From assembly GCF_013408525.1 (NCBI RefSeq), contig NZ_JACBZM010000001.1, positions 4,408,501 through 4,472,500 of the forward strand: a stretch of DNA of 64,000 bases, in the 5' to 3' direction. Positions 25,630 through 34,272 of this stretch are shown one piece after another (positions within the stretch are counted from its first letter, which is position 1; each line of letters starts with the position of its first letter). Below the pieces are notes generated by a model. That model saw only the letters and a list, made by a program, of their open reading frames with translations, was not told the origin of the DNA and did not search any database. Position numbers and translations under genes: made by a program. The stretch is from Nocardioides aromaticivorans. GTDB taxonomy: Bacteria; Actinomycetota; Actinomycetes; Propionibacteriales; Nocardioidaceae.

Positions 25630-25649
25630 AGACTAGAACACGTTACAGT
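25630..25649. promoter_or_regulatory. KstR operator spanning two divergent leaderless promoters
   Basis: TAGAACACGTTACA (25634-25647) fits the KstR motif fully. On the plus strand TACAGT (25644-25649) is a -10 box 7 nt before the GTG at 25657. On the minus strand TAGTCT (25630-25635) is a -10 box 7 nt before the ATG at 25622. One bound dimer pair would cover both -10 boxes at once. Confidence 0.82.
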
Positions 25650-25656
25650 TTGTGTC

Positions 25657-27825
25657 GTGGATGCTGAGGCGATCAATGAGGCGAGGGAGGCGGTCCGCGC
25701 CGTCGCCGGCGAGGTGCTCGAGCGCGAGGCCGACGCCCGCGACTGGGCGGCCTGGGCCGCTGCCGGCCTGACCGCGCTGCCGGTCCCCGAGGAGTACGGC
25801 GGGGAGGGGCTCGGCCTGTCCGAGGTGGCCGTGCTGCTGCGCGAGGCCGGGTGCAGGGCCGTGCAGGTGCCCGCGTGGGAGACCCTGTGCTGCGGCGCGC
25901 TGACCCTGGCGTCGTACGGCACGGACGCGCAGCGCAAGGACCTGCTGCCGGGCATCGCGACCGGAGAGGTCGTCGTGACGCCGGCGCTCCGCGGCCCCGC
26001 CGTGTACGACGCCGGCCGGGTCTCCGGCCGCAAGCTGGCCGTGACGCACGCGGACCTCGCCGACCGGCTCCTGGTCGCGGCGACCGAGGGCGACCGCGAC
26101 GTCGTCGTCCTCGTCGATCCCCGGGGCGCGGGCGTGGAGCTGCTGGAGGCCCATGCCTCGAGCGGGCGCCAGCACACCGTCGTCCTCGACGGCGCGCCGG
26201 CCGAGCTGCTCGAGGACGGTGCCGCCACCCGGTTGCACGACCTCGCCCGCGCCGGCCTGGCCGCGAGCGCCGCCGGTGTCCTCGCCGGTGCGCGCGACCT
26301 GACCGCCGACTACGTCAAGGGTCGCCAGCAGTTCGGCCGGGCGCTCGCGGAGTTCCAGGCCGTGTCCCTGCAGATGGCCGACGTCTACGTCACCTCGCGC
26401 ACCCTCGACCTCGCCGCCGACAACGCGGTGTGGCGCGTCGCCGAGGGCCTGCCGGCCGCCGACGACCTCGCTGTGGCGGGCTACTGGGCCAGCCAGGTGG
26501 CGCCCTACGCCTTCCGCACCTGCCACCATCTGCACGGCGGCATGGGCGTGGACATCACGTACCCCCTCGTCGCGCTGACGACGTGGGGCACCGACCTCGC
26601 CCACGCCCTCGACACCACCGCGGCGCAGGTCCCGGTCGAGGCTCCCGCGGCGAAGAACCTCGAGCTGACCGAGGAGCAGCGCGCGCTCAAGGCCCGCCTG
26701 CGCGACTACTTCGGCGGCGTCGCCGCCGACTTCGAGGGCCTCCACGACCCCGACCCGGTCGAGGGCGCGTGGAACCGGCACGGGCCGACCTACGAGCGGA
26801 TGATCCGGCGCCTCGGCACCGACGGCTGGATGGGCGTCGGCTGGCCGGAGGAGTACGGCGGCCACGGGCTCGGCGAGGTCGAGCAGACGATCTTCGCCAA
26901 CGAGGCGCAGTACGCCGACGTGCACCTGCCGTCCGTCACCCTGCAGACCGTCGGCCCGACGCTGATCAAGTACGGCACCCAGAAGCAGAAGGACCTCTTC
27001 CTCGAGCGCATCCTCAAGGGCGACGTGCACTTCGCGATCGGCTACAGCGAGCCCGACGCCGGCACCGACCTCGCCTCCCTGCGGACCACCGCGCGCCGCG
27101 ACGGCGACCACTACGTCGTCAACGGCCAGAAGATGTGGACGACCGGCGGCCACCAGGCCGACTACCTGTGGCTCGCGGTGCGCACCGACCCGGACGCCCC
27201 GAAGCACAAGGGCATCTCGATCCTGATCGTCGACACCAGCGACCCCGGCTACAGCTGGACGCCGATCATCACGGCCGACGGCTCGCACCACGTGAACGCG
27301 ACGTACTTCAACGACGTCCGGGTCCCGGTCGACATGCTCGTCGGCGAGGAGAACCAGGGCTGGAAGCTGATCACCACCCAGCTCAACCACGAGCGGGTCA
27401 TGCTCGGCCCCGCCGGCCGGATCGAGGGCCTGCGTGACCGCGTCGTTCGCTGGGCGGACGCTGCCGGCGTCCGTGACGAGCCCGACGTGCGCGACCTGCT
27501 GGGCAAGACCACGGCGGTCTTCCGGATCAACGAGCTGCTGAACTGGGAGGTCGCGCGGGCGGCGGCGGCCGGCGAGATCAAGGTCGCCGACGCCTCGTCC
27601 TCGAAGGTCTTCGCCTCCGACCAGGTCCAGCACCTGCTCGCCGACCTGATCACCCTCGTGCACCGCCACGGCGACGCGGGTGAGCCGGCGACCAAGGACC
27701 TGCTCGACTACCTCGACGCCCAGGCCAAGCGGAACCTCGTGCTCACCTTCGGTGGCGGGGTCCAGGAGGTCCAGCGCGAGCTGATCTCGATGTTCGGCCT
27801 CGGTCTGCCGCGGGTGCCGCGATGA
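25657..27825 (+). CDS. Fused FadE28-FadE29 (ChsE2-ChsE1)-like acyl-CoA dehydrogenase
   Basis: This 722-residue protein contains two acyl-CoA dehydrogenase units. Residues about 1-335 resemble the FadE28/ChsE2 subunit (ending LHGGMGVDITYPL). Residues about 345-722 resemble FadE29/ChsE1 (AIGYSEPDAGTDLASLRTTA, GQKMWTTGG, terminal SMFGLGLPRVPR). In M. tuberculosis these are separate genes whose products form an alpha2beta2 enzyme that dehydrogenates 3-oxo-4-pregnene-20-carboxyl-CoA. Gene order here (then ChsH2, ChsH1, Ltp2 homologues) matches the igr operon. The GTG start is leaderless within a KstR operator. It overlaps the next gene by 4 nt. Confidence 0.85.
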   Translation: MDAEAINEAREAVRAVAGEVLEREADARDWAAWAAAGLTALPVPEEYGGEGLGLSEVAVLLREAGCRAVQVPAWETLCCGALTLASYGTDAQRKDLLPGIATGEVVVTPALRGPAVYDAGRVSGRKLAVTHADLADRLLVAATEGDRDVVVLVDPRGAGVELLEAHASSGRQHTVVLDGAPAELLEDGAATRLHDLARAGLAASAAGVLAGARDLTADYVKGRQQFGRALAEFQAVSLQMADVYVTSRTLDLAADNAVWRVAEGLPAADDLAVAGYWASQVAPYAFRTCHHLHGGMGVDITYPLVALTTWGTDLAHALDTTAAQVPVEAPAAKNLELTEEQRALKARLRDYFGGVAADFEGLHDPDPVEGAWNRHGPTYERMIRRLGTDGWMGVGWPEEYGGHGLGEVEQTIFANEAQYADVHLPSVTLQTVGPTLIKYGTQKQKDLFLERILKGDVHFAIGYSEPDAGTDLASLRTTARRDGDHYVVNGQKMWTTGGHQADYLWLAVRTDPDAPKHKGISILIVDTSDPGYSWTPIITADGSHHVNATYFNDVRVPVDMLVGEENQGWKLITTQLNHERVMLGPAGRIEGLRDRVVRWADAAGVRDEPDVRDLLGKTTAVFRINELLNWEVARAAAAGEIKVADASSSKVFASDQVQHLLADLITLVHRHGDAGEPATKDLLDYLDAQAKRNLVLTFGGGVQEVQRELISMFGLGLPRVPR

Positions 27826-28361
27826 GCGCCCCGTCGCAGGAGCTCGTGGACCCGGCGGTCCACGAGAAGGTGATGGCCGAGGCCGAGCGGATCAAGGCGT
27901 GGGGCGAGGCCGCCGAGCGGTTCGCCCGCGACGAGGTCAACCAGTCGACGATCAACAACTGGCTCGAGGCGATGGGCGTCGACAACCCCCGCTTCAGGGC
28001 GGGCGAGGCGCCGCCGTCGATGGCGCAGGTCTGGACGATGTACGGCCTGGGCGGCAGGCCGTCCGAGGACGACCCCCTGCACTCGATGATGCGCGCGCTG
28101 ACCGACGCCGGGTTCACGGCCGTCCTCGGCACCAACTGCGAGCAGTCCTACGAGCGCTACCTGCGGGTGGGCGAGCAGCTGCGCGTCACCACGGCGCTGG
28201 ACTCGGTCGTCGGCCCGAAGGCGACGGGCATGGGCGTCGGCTACTTCGTGACGTCGCGCAACACCTGGTACGTCGAGCACGAGGACGGCACCTCGGAGAA
28301 GGTCGCCACCATGCTCTTCCGCGTTCTCAAGTTCATCCCGCGCGCGAAGGCCGAGGCATGA
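27822..28361 (+). CDS. chsH2: ChsH2 MaoC-like domain protein
   Basis: This 179-residue hot-dog protein corresponds to the N-terminal MaoC-like half of mycobacterial ChsH2 (about 310 residues). Visible family features are NQSTINNWLEAMGVDNP, the long helix loop and CEQSYERYLRVGEQL. ChsH1 and ChsH2 together hydrate 3-oxo-4,17-pregnadiene-20-carboxyl-CoA. Here the open frame stops after the MaoC domain, and the DUF35 half is a separate gene overlapping by 4 nt. It has no obvious catalytic His/Asp pair, as expected since ChsH1 supplies it. Confidence 0.85.
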   Translation: MSAPSQELVDPAVHEKVMAEAERIKAWGEAAERFARDEVNQSTINNWLEAMGVDNPRFRAGEAPPSMAQVWTMYGLGGRPSEDDPLHSMMRALTDAGFTAVLGTNCEQSYERYLRVGEQLRVTTALDSVVGPKATGMGVGYFVTSRNTWYVEHEDGTSEKVATMLFRVLKFIPRAKAEA

Positions 28362-28744
28362 GCGGGCCGGTGCGGCCGGTCGTCAACCGGGACAACGCCT
28401 ACTTCTTCGAGGGTACGGCGAACGGCGAGCTGCGCATCCAGAGGTGCAACGCGTGCGGCGTGCTCCGGCACCCGCCCGGTCCGGCCTGCCCGGACTGCGG
28501 CGCCTTCGACCGCGGCTACGTGGTCGCCGGCGGCCGGGGCACCGTGTTCTCCTACCTGGTCCACCACGCCCCGCAGGTGCCCGGCAAGGAGCTGCCGCTG
28601 GTCATCGCGCTGCTCGACCTCGACGAGGGCGTGCGGATGGTGGCCGAGGTGACCGGTCCCGTCGAGATCGGCGACCGGCTGCAGGTGGGCTGGAACGTGA
28701 TCGACGACGAGCTGACCCTCCCGATCTGGACGAAGGTGGACTGA
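28358..28744 (+). CDS. DUF35 OB-fold protein (ChsH2 C-terminal half)
   Basis: This 128-residue protein has a zinc-ribbon pattern of Cys30, Cys33, Cys44 and Cys47 followed by an OB-fold, the classic DUF35 layout. It equals the C-terminal domain of mycobacterial ChsH2, which pairs with the thiolase-like aldolase Ltp2. Sitting between the MaoC genes and ltp2, it should be the obligatory partner of Ltp2 in the retro-aldol step. Overlaps: 4 nt upstream, 1 nt downstream. Confidence 0.87.
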   Translation: MSGPVRPVVNRDNAYFFEGTANGELRIQRCNACGVLRHPPGPACPDCGAFDRGYVVAGGRGTVFSYLVHHAPQVPGKELPLVIALLDLDEGVRMVAEVTGPVEIGDRLQVGWNVIDDELTLPIWTKVD

Positions 28745-29151
28745 TGGGCACGACGCTCACCGTGGGGGACCGGCTGCCCGAGTGGAGCCTCCCGATCACG
28801 CCGACCCTCGTGGTCTCGACCGCGATCGCGACCCGCGACTTCCAGGACGTCCACCACGACCGCGACATCGCGCAGGCGGCGGGTTCGAAGGACATCTTCG
28901 TCAACATCCTCACCTCGACCGCGCTGTGCGAGCGCTATGTCACCGACTGGGCCGGACCCGACGTGCAGATCAAGGGCATCGCGATCCGGCTCGGCGCGCC
29001 GGCGTACCCCTACGACACGTTCACCTTCACCGGTGAGGTCACCGAGGTCGCCGACGGCGAGGCGACGATCAAGGTCGTCGGCGCGGTCTCGCTCGGCGAC
29101 CACGTCATCGGCACGGTGACGGTGCTCGACCCGAGGGGGCAGGCGGCATGA
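28744..29151 (+). CDS. chsH1: ChsH1-like MaoC hydratase subunit
   Basis: This 135-residue single hot-dog protein has the hydratase-2 active-site segment RDFQDVHHD at 31-39, with Asp32 and His37 as the likely catalytic pair; the spacing equals that of M. tuberculosis ChsH1. It is predicted to complex with the product of the gene at 27822 and hydrate the C22 steroid enoyl-CoA. The start ATG overlaps the DUF35 stop by one base and its 3' end overlaps ltp2 by 4 nt. Confidence 0.87.
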   Translation: MGTTLTVGDRLPEWSLPITPTLVVSTAIATRDFQDVHHDRDIAQAAGSKDIFVNILTSTALCERYVTDWAGPDVQIKGIAIRLGAPAYPYDTFTFTGEVTEVADGEATIKVVGAVSLGDHVIGTVTVLDPRGQAA

Positions 29152-30320
29152 GCGAGCGCACCCTCTCCGGCAAGGCGGCCATCGCGGGCATCGGGGCGAC
29201 CGAGTTCTCCAAGGACTCCGGGCGCTCCGAGCTCCAGCTCTCGGTCGAGGCCGTCCGGCACGCGCTGGCCGACTGCGGCCTCACGCCGGCCGACGTCGAC
29301 GGCCTGGTCACGTTCACGATGGACACCTCCTCCGAGATCGCGGTGGCCCGTGAGCTCGGCATCCCCGAGCTGCGCTTCTTCAGCCGGATCAACTACGGCG
29401 GCGGCGCTGCCTGCGCGACCGTCCAGCAGGCCGCGATGGCCGTCGCCACCGGGGTCGCCGACGTGGTCGTCGCCTACCGCGGCTTCAACGAGCGCTCCGG
29501 CGACCGCTTCGGCCAGGTGTCGAAGTGGGCGGCCGCGCAGGTCAACACCAATGGCCTCGACAACGCGTGGACCTACCCGCTCGGGCTGTCCACGCCGGCC
29601 GCCACGGTCGCGATGCAGGCCCGCCGCTACATGCACGAGTACGGCGCGACCTCGGAGGACTTCGGCCGGGTGGCGGTCGCCGACCGCCGGCACGCCGCCA
29701 CCAACCCGGCCGCGTTCTTCCACGGCAGGCCGATCACGCTGGAGGACCACCAGGCCTCGCGCATGATCGCCGACCCGTTGCGCCTGCTCGACTGCTGCCA
29801 GGAGTCCGACGGAGCGGTCGCGCTCGTCGTCGTCTCGGCGGAGCGGGCGAGGGACCTCGCGCAGAAGCCGGCGTACATCACCGCGGCCGCGCAGGGCTCG
29901 GCGCGCGACCAGTTCGTGATGACGTCGTACTACCGCGACGACATCGGCATCCCCGAGATCGGGGTCGTGGGCCGCGAGCTGTGGAAGCAGTCCGGCCTCA
30001 CGCCCGCCGACCTGCCGATGGCGATCCTCTACGACCACTTCACGCCCTACGTGCTGATGCAGCTCGAGGAGCTCGGCTTCTGCGGCCGCGGCGAGGCGAA
30101 GGACTTCGTCCGCGACGGAGCCCTCGAGGTCGGCGGACGGCTCCCGATCAACACCCACGGCGGCCAGCTCGGCGAGGCCTACATCCACGGCATGAACGGC
30201 ATCGCCGAGGGCGTGCGCCAGGTGCGCGGCACCTCGGTCAACCCCGTGGCCGACGTGGAGAACGTCCTGGTCACGGCCGGCACGGGCGTGCCGACGAGCG
30301 GACTGATCCTCAGCGCCTGA
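29148..30320 (+). CDS. ltp2: Ltp2-like thiolase-fold retro-aldolase
   Basis: This 390-residue protein of the SCP-x/thiolase-like lipid-transfer family has RINYGGGAACATVQQAAMA near 80-98 and the C-terminal NTHGGQLGEAYIHGMNG near 335-351. The usual thiolase nucleophile Cys is not evident at the standard site, consistent with aldolase rather than thiolase chemistry. In mycobacteria Ltp2, with the DUF35 domain of ChsH2, cleaves 17-hydroxy-3-oxo-4-pregnene-20-carboxyl-CoA to androstenedione and propionyl-CoA. It ends the operon, with a short hairpin (30312-30334) spanning its stop. Confidence 0.88.
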   Translation: MSERTLSGKAAIAGIGATEFSKDSGRSELQLSVEAVRHALADCGLTPADVDGLVTFTMDTSSEIAVARELGIPELRFFSRINYGGGAACATVQQAAMAVATGVADVVVAYRGFNERSGDRFGQVSKWAAAQVNTNGLDNAWTYPLGLSTPAATVAMQARRYMHEYGATSEDFGRVAVADRRHAATNPAAFFHGRPITLEDHQASRMIADPLRLLDCCQESDGAVALVVVSAERARDLAQKPAYITAAAQGSARDQFVMTSYYRDDIGIPEIGVVGRELWKQSGLTPADLPMAILYDHFTPYVLMQLEELGFCGRGEAKDFVRDGALEVGGRLPINTHGGQLGEAYIHGMNGIAEGVRQVRGTSVNPVADVENVLVTAGTGVPTSGLILSA

Positions 30321-30332
30321 GCTGCCGGGGCG

Positions 30333-30827
30333 CTACTCCTCGACCCAGGTGTTGTCGTGCGCGCGCATGAACGCGTCGTACTCCTCGGGCGTCCACTCCT
30401 CGCCGCGCGCGAGCCGGTCCAGGCCCTCGAAGTAGGCCTCGCGCGGGGCGCCGGGGGAGAAGTGCAGCAGCATCGACGCCGGCGCCCCCGACTCGTTGCG
30501 GAACCCGTGCACGCCGCCGGCCGGCACGTGCAGGAAGTCGCCCGACCGCGCGCTCACCCAGCCGTTGCCGTCATGGATCCGGACCTCGCCCTCGAGGACG
30601 TAGAAGGACTCGGTGATGGTGCGGTGGAAGTGGGGGCCCGGGCCGCTCACGGCCTCCGAGAACTCCCAGCGGTAGAGGCCGAACAGGCCACCGGTCGCCT
30701 CGCCCCGGGCGAGGTGGTGGACCCTGTTCCCGTTGGGGTAGACGAGGTCGGGGGCGGCGTCACGGGGGCGGACCCAGGCCGAGGCCTCACCGCCGGCTCC
30801 GTCGTACAGGGGTGGGGGATACGACAT
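30333..30827 (-). CDS. Cupin-domain protein
   Basis: This 164-residue single cupin has metal-binding motif 1 as GPHFHRTITESFYVLEG (about 63-79) and motif 2 as PAGGVHGFRN (about 101-110). The C-terminal helix reads WTPEEYDAFM. Cupins of this layout bind a divalent metal and act as small dioxygenases, isomerases or sensors; nothing specifies the substrate. It is transcribed away from the rib operon and converges on ltp2 with 12 bp between the stops. Confidence 0.75.
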   Translation of the reverse strand: MSYPPPLYDGAGGEASAWVRPRDAAPDLVYPNGNRVHHLARGEATGGLFGLYRWEFSEAVSGPGPHFHRTITESFYVLEGEVRIHDGNGWVSARSGDFLHVPAGGVHGFRNESGAPASMLLHFSPGAPREAYFEGLDRLARGEEWTPEEYDAFMRAHDNTWVEE

Positions 30828-30859
30828 GGGGCCAACCTACGCGCGGCGGTCGCTCCGGC

Positions 30860-31003
30860 TCACTCGGATTTCGACCCGGCGCCGAAGCCGATGCCCAGCG
30901 CGATGCCCAGCAGCACGCCGAGCACGAGCAGCACGAACTGGTCGGTGGTGAACCACAGCAGCACGCCTGTCAGGCACCCCATGCCGAGCCACGTCCAGTT
31001 CAT
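30860..31003 (-). CDS. 47-residue two-helix membrane microprotein
   Basis: An ATG at 31003 opens a 47-codon frame encoding a hydrophobic protein beginning MNWTWLGMGCLTGVLLWFTT. A second hydrophobic stretch LLVLGVLLGIALGIGFG follows, with a short polar end GSKSE. CGGAG directly precedes the ATG, and a TAGGTT box (31010-31015, minus strand) ends 6 nt upstream, the spacing seen at many genes here. Two helices separated by TTDQ suggest a hairpin in the membrane. No function is recognisable. Coding is supported by its composition, start signals and the absence of any overlapping gene. Confidence 0.55.
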   Translation of the reverse strand: MNWTWLGMGCLTGVLLWFTTDQFVLLVLGVLLGIALGIGFGAGSKSE

Positions 31004-31084
31004 GCTCCGAACCTAGCCCCGGTGTCCCAGTGACCGGGCCCACATCGGTAAACCGGCGTGCTTGTGCCACCATGGACACCAAGA

Positions 31085-31247
31085 GCTCGCGTGCTCTGGG
31101 GTCGGTGAAACTCCGAGCCGGCGGTGATTGAGCGAAGCCCTGTGCCTCGCTCACAAGTCCGCGACCCGATCACAGCCAGTGGTCGGTTGACCAGGTGCGA
31201 ATCCTGGACCGACGGTCAAAGTCCGGATGGGAAGTGCACGCACGAGC
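31085..31247 (+). promoter_or_regulatory. FMN riboswitch (RFN element)
   Basis: The conserved RFN blocks are present in order: GGGGTCGGTGAAACTCCGAG, CCGGCGGTGAT, AGTCCGCGACCCG, GTCGGTTGACCAGGTG, then CCGACGGTCAAAGTCCGGAT and GGGAAGTGCACG. The closing P1 stem pairs GCTCG (31085-31089) with CGAGC (31243-31247). It lies 92 nt upstream of ribD, and the intervening sequence can pair GC-rich segments near the ribosome binding site, so translational or transcriptional control by FMN is expected. This accounts for the 336-bp gap between genes; I see nothing else in it. Confidence 0.95.
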
Positions 31248-31339
31248 GTCCGACGGACGAGCCGGCCTCACGCCAGCCGTCCGCCCGACGTCCTGCAAGC
31301 CCCGGAGTCCGCAGCACCACGGACGACGAGAGGCCAGCA

Positions 31340-32395
31340 GTGACCAGCACATCGGGGGGATTCGCCCGCGAGTACGACGCCATGCGGCGTGCGCTCGCCC
31401 TCGCCGCGAGCCCGGGCGTCCCGCTCCACCCGAACCCCCGGGTCGGCTGCGTGCTGCTCGCCGACGACGGCACCGTCGTGGGCGAGGGCTTCCACCACGG
31501 CGCGGGCACGCCGCACGCCGAGGTCGAGGCGCTCCGGGTGGCCGGCGAGCGCGCCCGTGGTGCGACCGCGATCGTGACGCTGGAGCCGTGCAACCACACC
31601 GGCCGGACCGGCCCGTGCGCGCAGGCCCTCATCGCCGCCGGGGTACGACGGGTGGTGATCGCCCAGCGTGACCCGAACCCGCTCGCGTCCGGCGGCATGG
31701 AGACCCTGCTCGAGGCGGGCCTCGAGGTCGAGGCCGGCCTGCTCACCGACGAGGCGGAGGAGGTCAACCGGGCGTGGACCTTCGCGCACCGCAACGGCCG
31801 CCCGTTCGTCACCTGGAAGTTCGCCACCACGCTCGACGGCCGCAGCGCGGCGTCGGACGGCAGCTCCCGCTGGGTCTCCTCGCTGCCGGCCCGTCGTGAC
31901 ACCCACCTCCTCCGTGGGCTCTGCGACACGATGATGGTCGGCACCGGCACGGTCGAGGCCGACGACCCGCAGCTGACCGTCCGTGACGACGACGACCGGC
32001 CCCTGGCGAACCAGCCGCTGCGCGTCGTCATGGGCGACCGCGACCTGCCGGCCGAGCGCCGGATCTTCGACGACGCGGCCCCGACCGTGCACCTGCGCAC
32101 CCACGACCCGGTCGAGGCGCTGCGCACCCTCTACGCCGACCACGACCGCCACCACGTCTTCCTCGAGGGCGGGCCGACGCTCGCGGCGGCCTTCCTCAAG
32201 GCCGGTGTCGTCGACGAGGTCGTCGCCTACGTCGCCCCGCTGCTGCTGGGCTCGGGCAGGTCGGCCGTCGGCCGGCTCGGAATCCGGTCGATCGACAAGG
32301 CGTTGCGCCTCGAGATCACCGACACCACCGTCGTCGGGGAGGGCACGGACGCCAACGTCCGTCTGCTCCTCCGGCCCACTCGCAAGGAGAGCTGA
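31340..32395 (+). CDS. ribD: RibD, bifunctional deaminase/reductase
   Basis: This 351-residue protein catalyses two consecutive riboflavin steps. The N-terminal zinc deaminase domain has HAE at 59-61 and [11 protein letters not shown] (Cys84 and Cys93). The C-terminal NADPH-dependent reductase domain starts near 150 ([13 protein letters not shown]) and has [12 protein letters not shown]. The GTG at 31340 follows GAGAGG; in-frame codons further upstream are riboswitch sequence. It is the first gene of the rib operon, with ribE starting 2 nt after its stop. Confidence 0.95.
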   Translation: MTSTSGGFAREYDAMRRALALAASPGVPLHPNPRVGCVLLADDGTVVGEGFHHGAGTPHAEVEALRVAGERARGATAIVTLEPCNHTGRTGPCAQALIAAGVRRVVIAQRDPNPLASGGMETLLEAGLEVEAGLLTDEAEEVNRAWTFAHRNGRPFVTWKFATTLDGRSAASDGSSRWVSSLPARRDTHLLRGLCDTMMVGTGTVEADDPQLTVRDDDDRPLANQPLRVVMGDRDLPAERRIFDDAAPTVHLRTHDPVEALRTLYADHDRHHVFLEGGPTLAAAFLKAGVVDEVVAYVAPLLLGSGRSAVGRLGIRSIDKALRLEITDTTVVGEGTDANVRLLLRPTRKES

Positions 32396-32397
32396 CC

Positions 32398-33018
32398 GTG
32401 TTCACGGGAATCGTCGAGGAGTTCGGCACCATCGAGGCGATCGAGGACCAGGGGGACGCGATCCGCCTGACCATCGCCTCGGACATCACCCTGTCCGACG
32501 CCGGGCTCGGCGACTCGATCGCCGTCAACGGCTGCTGCCTCACCGTCGCCGAGCGGACCGACAGCACCTGGACGGCCGACGTGATGGCGGAGAGCCTCGC
32601 GAAGACCAGCCTCGGCGACCTCGCCGTCGGCGACCGGGTCAACCTCGAGCGTGCGGTCACCGCCGAGAAGCGGCTCGGCGGGCACATCGTCCAGGGCCAC
32701 GTCGACGGCGTCGGCGAGGTCGTCAGTCGCACCCCCAGCGAGCACTGGGAGGTCGTCGAGATCTCGCTGCCCGCCGGGATGGGCCGCTACCTCGTCGACA
32801 AGGGCTCGATCACCGTCGACGGCACCTCCCTGACCGTCGTCGAGGCGAAGGACGACACCTTCACGGTCAGCCTGATCCCCGAGACCCTCGCCCGCACCAC
32901 CCTCGGCTTCCGGGCCCCCGGCGACCGGGTGAACCTCGAGGTCGACGTCATCGCCAAGCACGTGGAGAAGCTCGTCCGCGCCTACACCGGCGCCGGCACC
33001 AAGGAGAACAACGCATGA
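32398..33018 (+). CDS. ribE: RibE, riboflavin synthase alpha subunit
   Basis: This 206-residue protein has the two internally homologous lumazine-binding domains of riboflavin synthase: [13 protein letters not shown] with VNGCCLTV in the first, and the second after about residue 97 with GHVDGVGEV and DGTSLTV. It dismutates two 6,7-dimethyl-8-ribityllumazine molecules to riboflavin. The GTG start matches the almost invariant MFTGIVEE N-terminus. It overlaps ribBA by 4 nt. Confidence 0.96.
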   Translation: MFTGIVEEFGTIEAIEDQGDAIRLTIASDITLSDAGLGDSIAVNGCCLTVAERTDSTWTADVMAESLAKTSLGDLAVGDRVNLERAVTAEKRLGGHIVQGHVDGVGEVVSRTPSEHWEVVEISLPAGMGRYLVDKGSITVDGTSLTVVEAKDDTFTVSLIPETLARTTLGFRAPGDRVNLEVDVIAKHVEKLVRAYTGAGTKENNA

Positions 33019-34271
33019 GTGAGTCCAGCAGCCCCAGTGGCAAGGTCCGCCTCGACGACGTCGAGCGCGCGATCGCCGACATCGCCGCCGGCAGGGCGGT
33101 CGTGGTCGTCGACGACGAGGACCGCGAGAACGAGGGCGACATCATCTTCGCCGCCAGCAAGGCGACGCCGGAGCTGATGGCGTGGACGATCCGCTACTCC
33201 AGCGGCGTGATCTGCGCGCCGATGCCGGGCGCCATGCTCGACCGGCTGGAGATCCCGCTCATGACGCCGCACAACAAGGACGCCTACCGGACGGCGTACA
33301 CGATCTCGGTCGACGCCCGCGACGGTACGACGACCGGCATCTCCGCCGCCGACCGCGCCCGCACCGTGCGCACCCTCGCCGACTCGGCCACCGAGCCGTG
33401 GGAGCTCACGCGCCCGGGCCACGTGTTCCCGCTGCGCTACCGCGAGGGCGGCGTCCTGGTCCGCCGTGGCCACACCGAGGCCGCCGTCGACCTGTGCCGA
33501 CTCGCCGGGCTCACCCCGGCCGGCGTGCTGGTGGAGGTCGTCAACGACGACGGCACGATGAAGCGGGCGCCCGAGCTGCGCGCGTTCGCCGACGAGCACG
33601 GCCTCGCGATGATCTCCATCGAGGACCTGGTCCGCTACCGGCGGCGCGTCGAGCGCCACGTCGTCCGCGAGGCCGAGACCCGGCTGCCCACCAGCCACGG
33701 CGACTTCACCGCCATCGGCTACACGATCACCGTCGACGGCAGCGAGCACGTCGCCCTCGTGTACGGCGACCCGGCGACCCTGACCGAGGACGGCCCGGTG
33801 CTCACCCGGGTGCACTCGGAGTGCCTGACCGGCGACGTCTTCGGCTCCAGCCGCTGCGACTGCGGTCCCCAGCTCAACGAGGCGATGGACCGCATCGTCG
33901 AGGAGGGCCGCGGCGTCGTCGTCTACCTGCGGGGCCACGAGGGCCGGGGGATCGGCCTGGTCGCGAAGCTGCAGGCCTACCAGCTGCAGGACGGCGGCCG
34001 CGACACCGTCGACGCCAACCTCGACCTCGGCCTGCCGGCCGACGCACGGCACTACGGTGCCGCGACCCAGATCCTCAAGGACCTGGGCGTCGACGAGGTC
34101 CGGCTGCTGACCAACAACCCCGACAAGGTGTCCTCACTGGAGGACTACGGCATCAAGGTCGCCGAGCGCGTCCCCTTGACGCCGCACCCCAACGACCACA
34201 ACCTTGCCTACCTGCTGACCAAGCGCGACCGCATGGGGCACGACCTGCCCGACCTCGAAGGAGCCAACTGA
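33015..34271 (+). CDS. ribBA: RibBA, DHBP synthase / GTP cyclohydrolase II
   Basis: This 418-residue fusion supplies both riboflavin precursors. The N-terminal 3,4-dihydroxy-2-butanone-4-phosphate synthase domain has [10 protein letters not shown] (about 33-42) and TGISAADRA. The C-terminal GTP cyclohydrolase II domain carries the zinc site in [20 protein letters not shown] and the [10 protein letters not shown] loop. Both active sites look intact. The start ATG overlaps the ribE stop; the frame is open far upstream but only as antisense/shifted sequence over ribE and ribD. Confidence 0.96.
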   Translation: MSESSSPSGKVRLDDVERAIADIAAGRAVVVVDDEDRENEGDIIFAASKATPELMAWTIRYSSGVICAPMPGAMLDRLEIPLMTPHNKDAYRTAYTISVDARDGTTTGISAADRARTVRTLADSATEPWELTRPGHVFPLRYREGGVLVRRGHTEAAVDLCRLAGLTPAGVLVEVVNDDGTMKRAPELRAFADEHGLAMISIEDLVRYRRRVERHVVREAETRLPTSHGDFTAIGYTITVDGSEHVALVYGDPATLTEDGPVLTRVHSECLTGDVFGSSRCDCGPQLNEAMDRIVEEGRGVVVYLRGHEGRGIGLVAKLQAYQLQDGGRDTVDANLDLGLPADARHYGAATQILKDLGVDEVRLLTNNPDKVSSLEDYGIKVAERVPLTPHPNDHNLAYLLTKRDRMGHDLPDLEGAN

Positions 34272-34272
34272 C

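Noticed and set aside
25633..27669. A 678-codon open frame antisense to the fused acyl-CoA dehydrogenase.
   Set aside because: Same shadow composition; the plus-strand gene has clear dehydrogenase motifs, operon overlaps and an operator at its start.
31124..31339. Extending ribD upstream to 31124.
   Set aside because: That stretch is the FMN riboswitch, with conserved RNA blocks, and RibD homologues begin near the chosen GTG.
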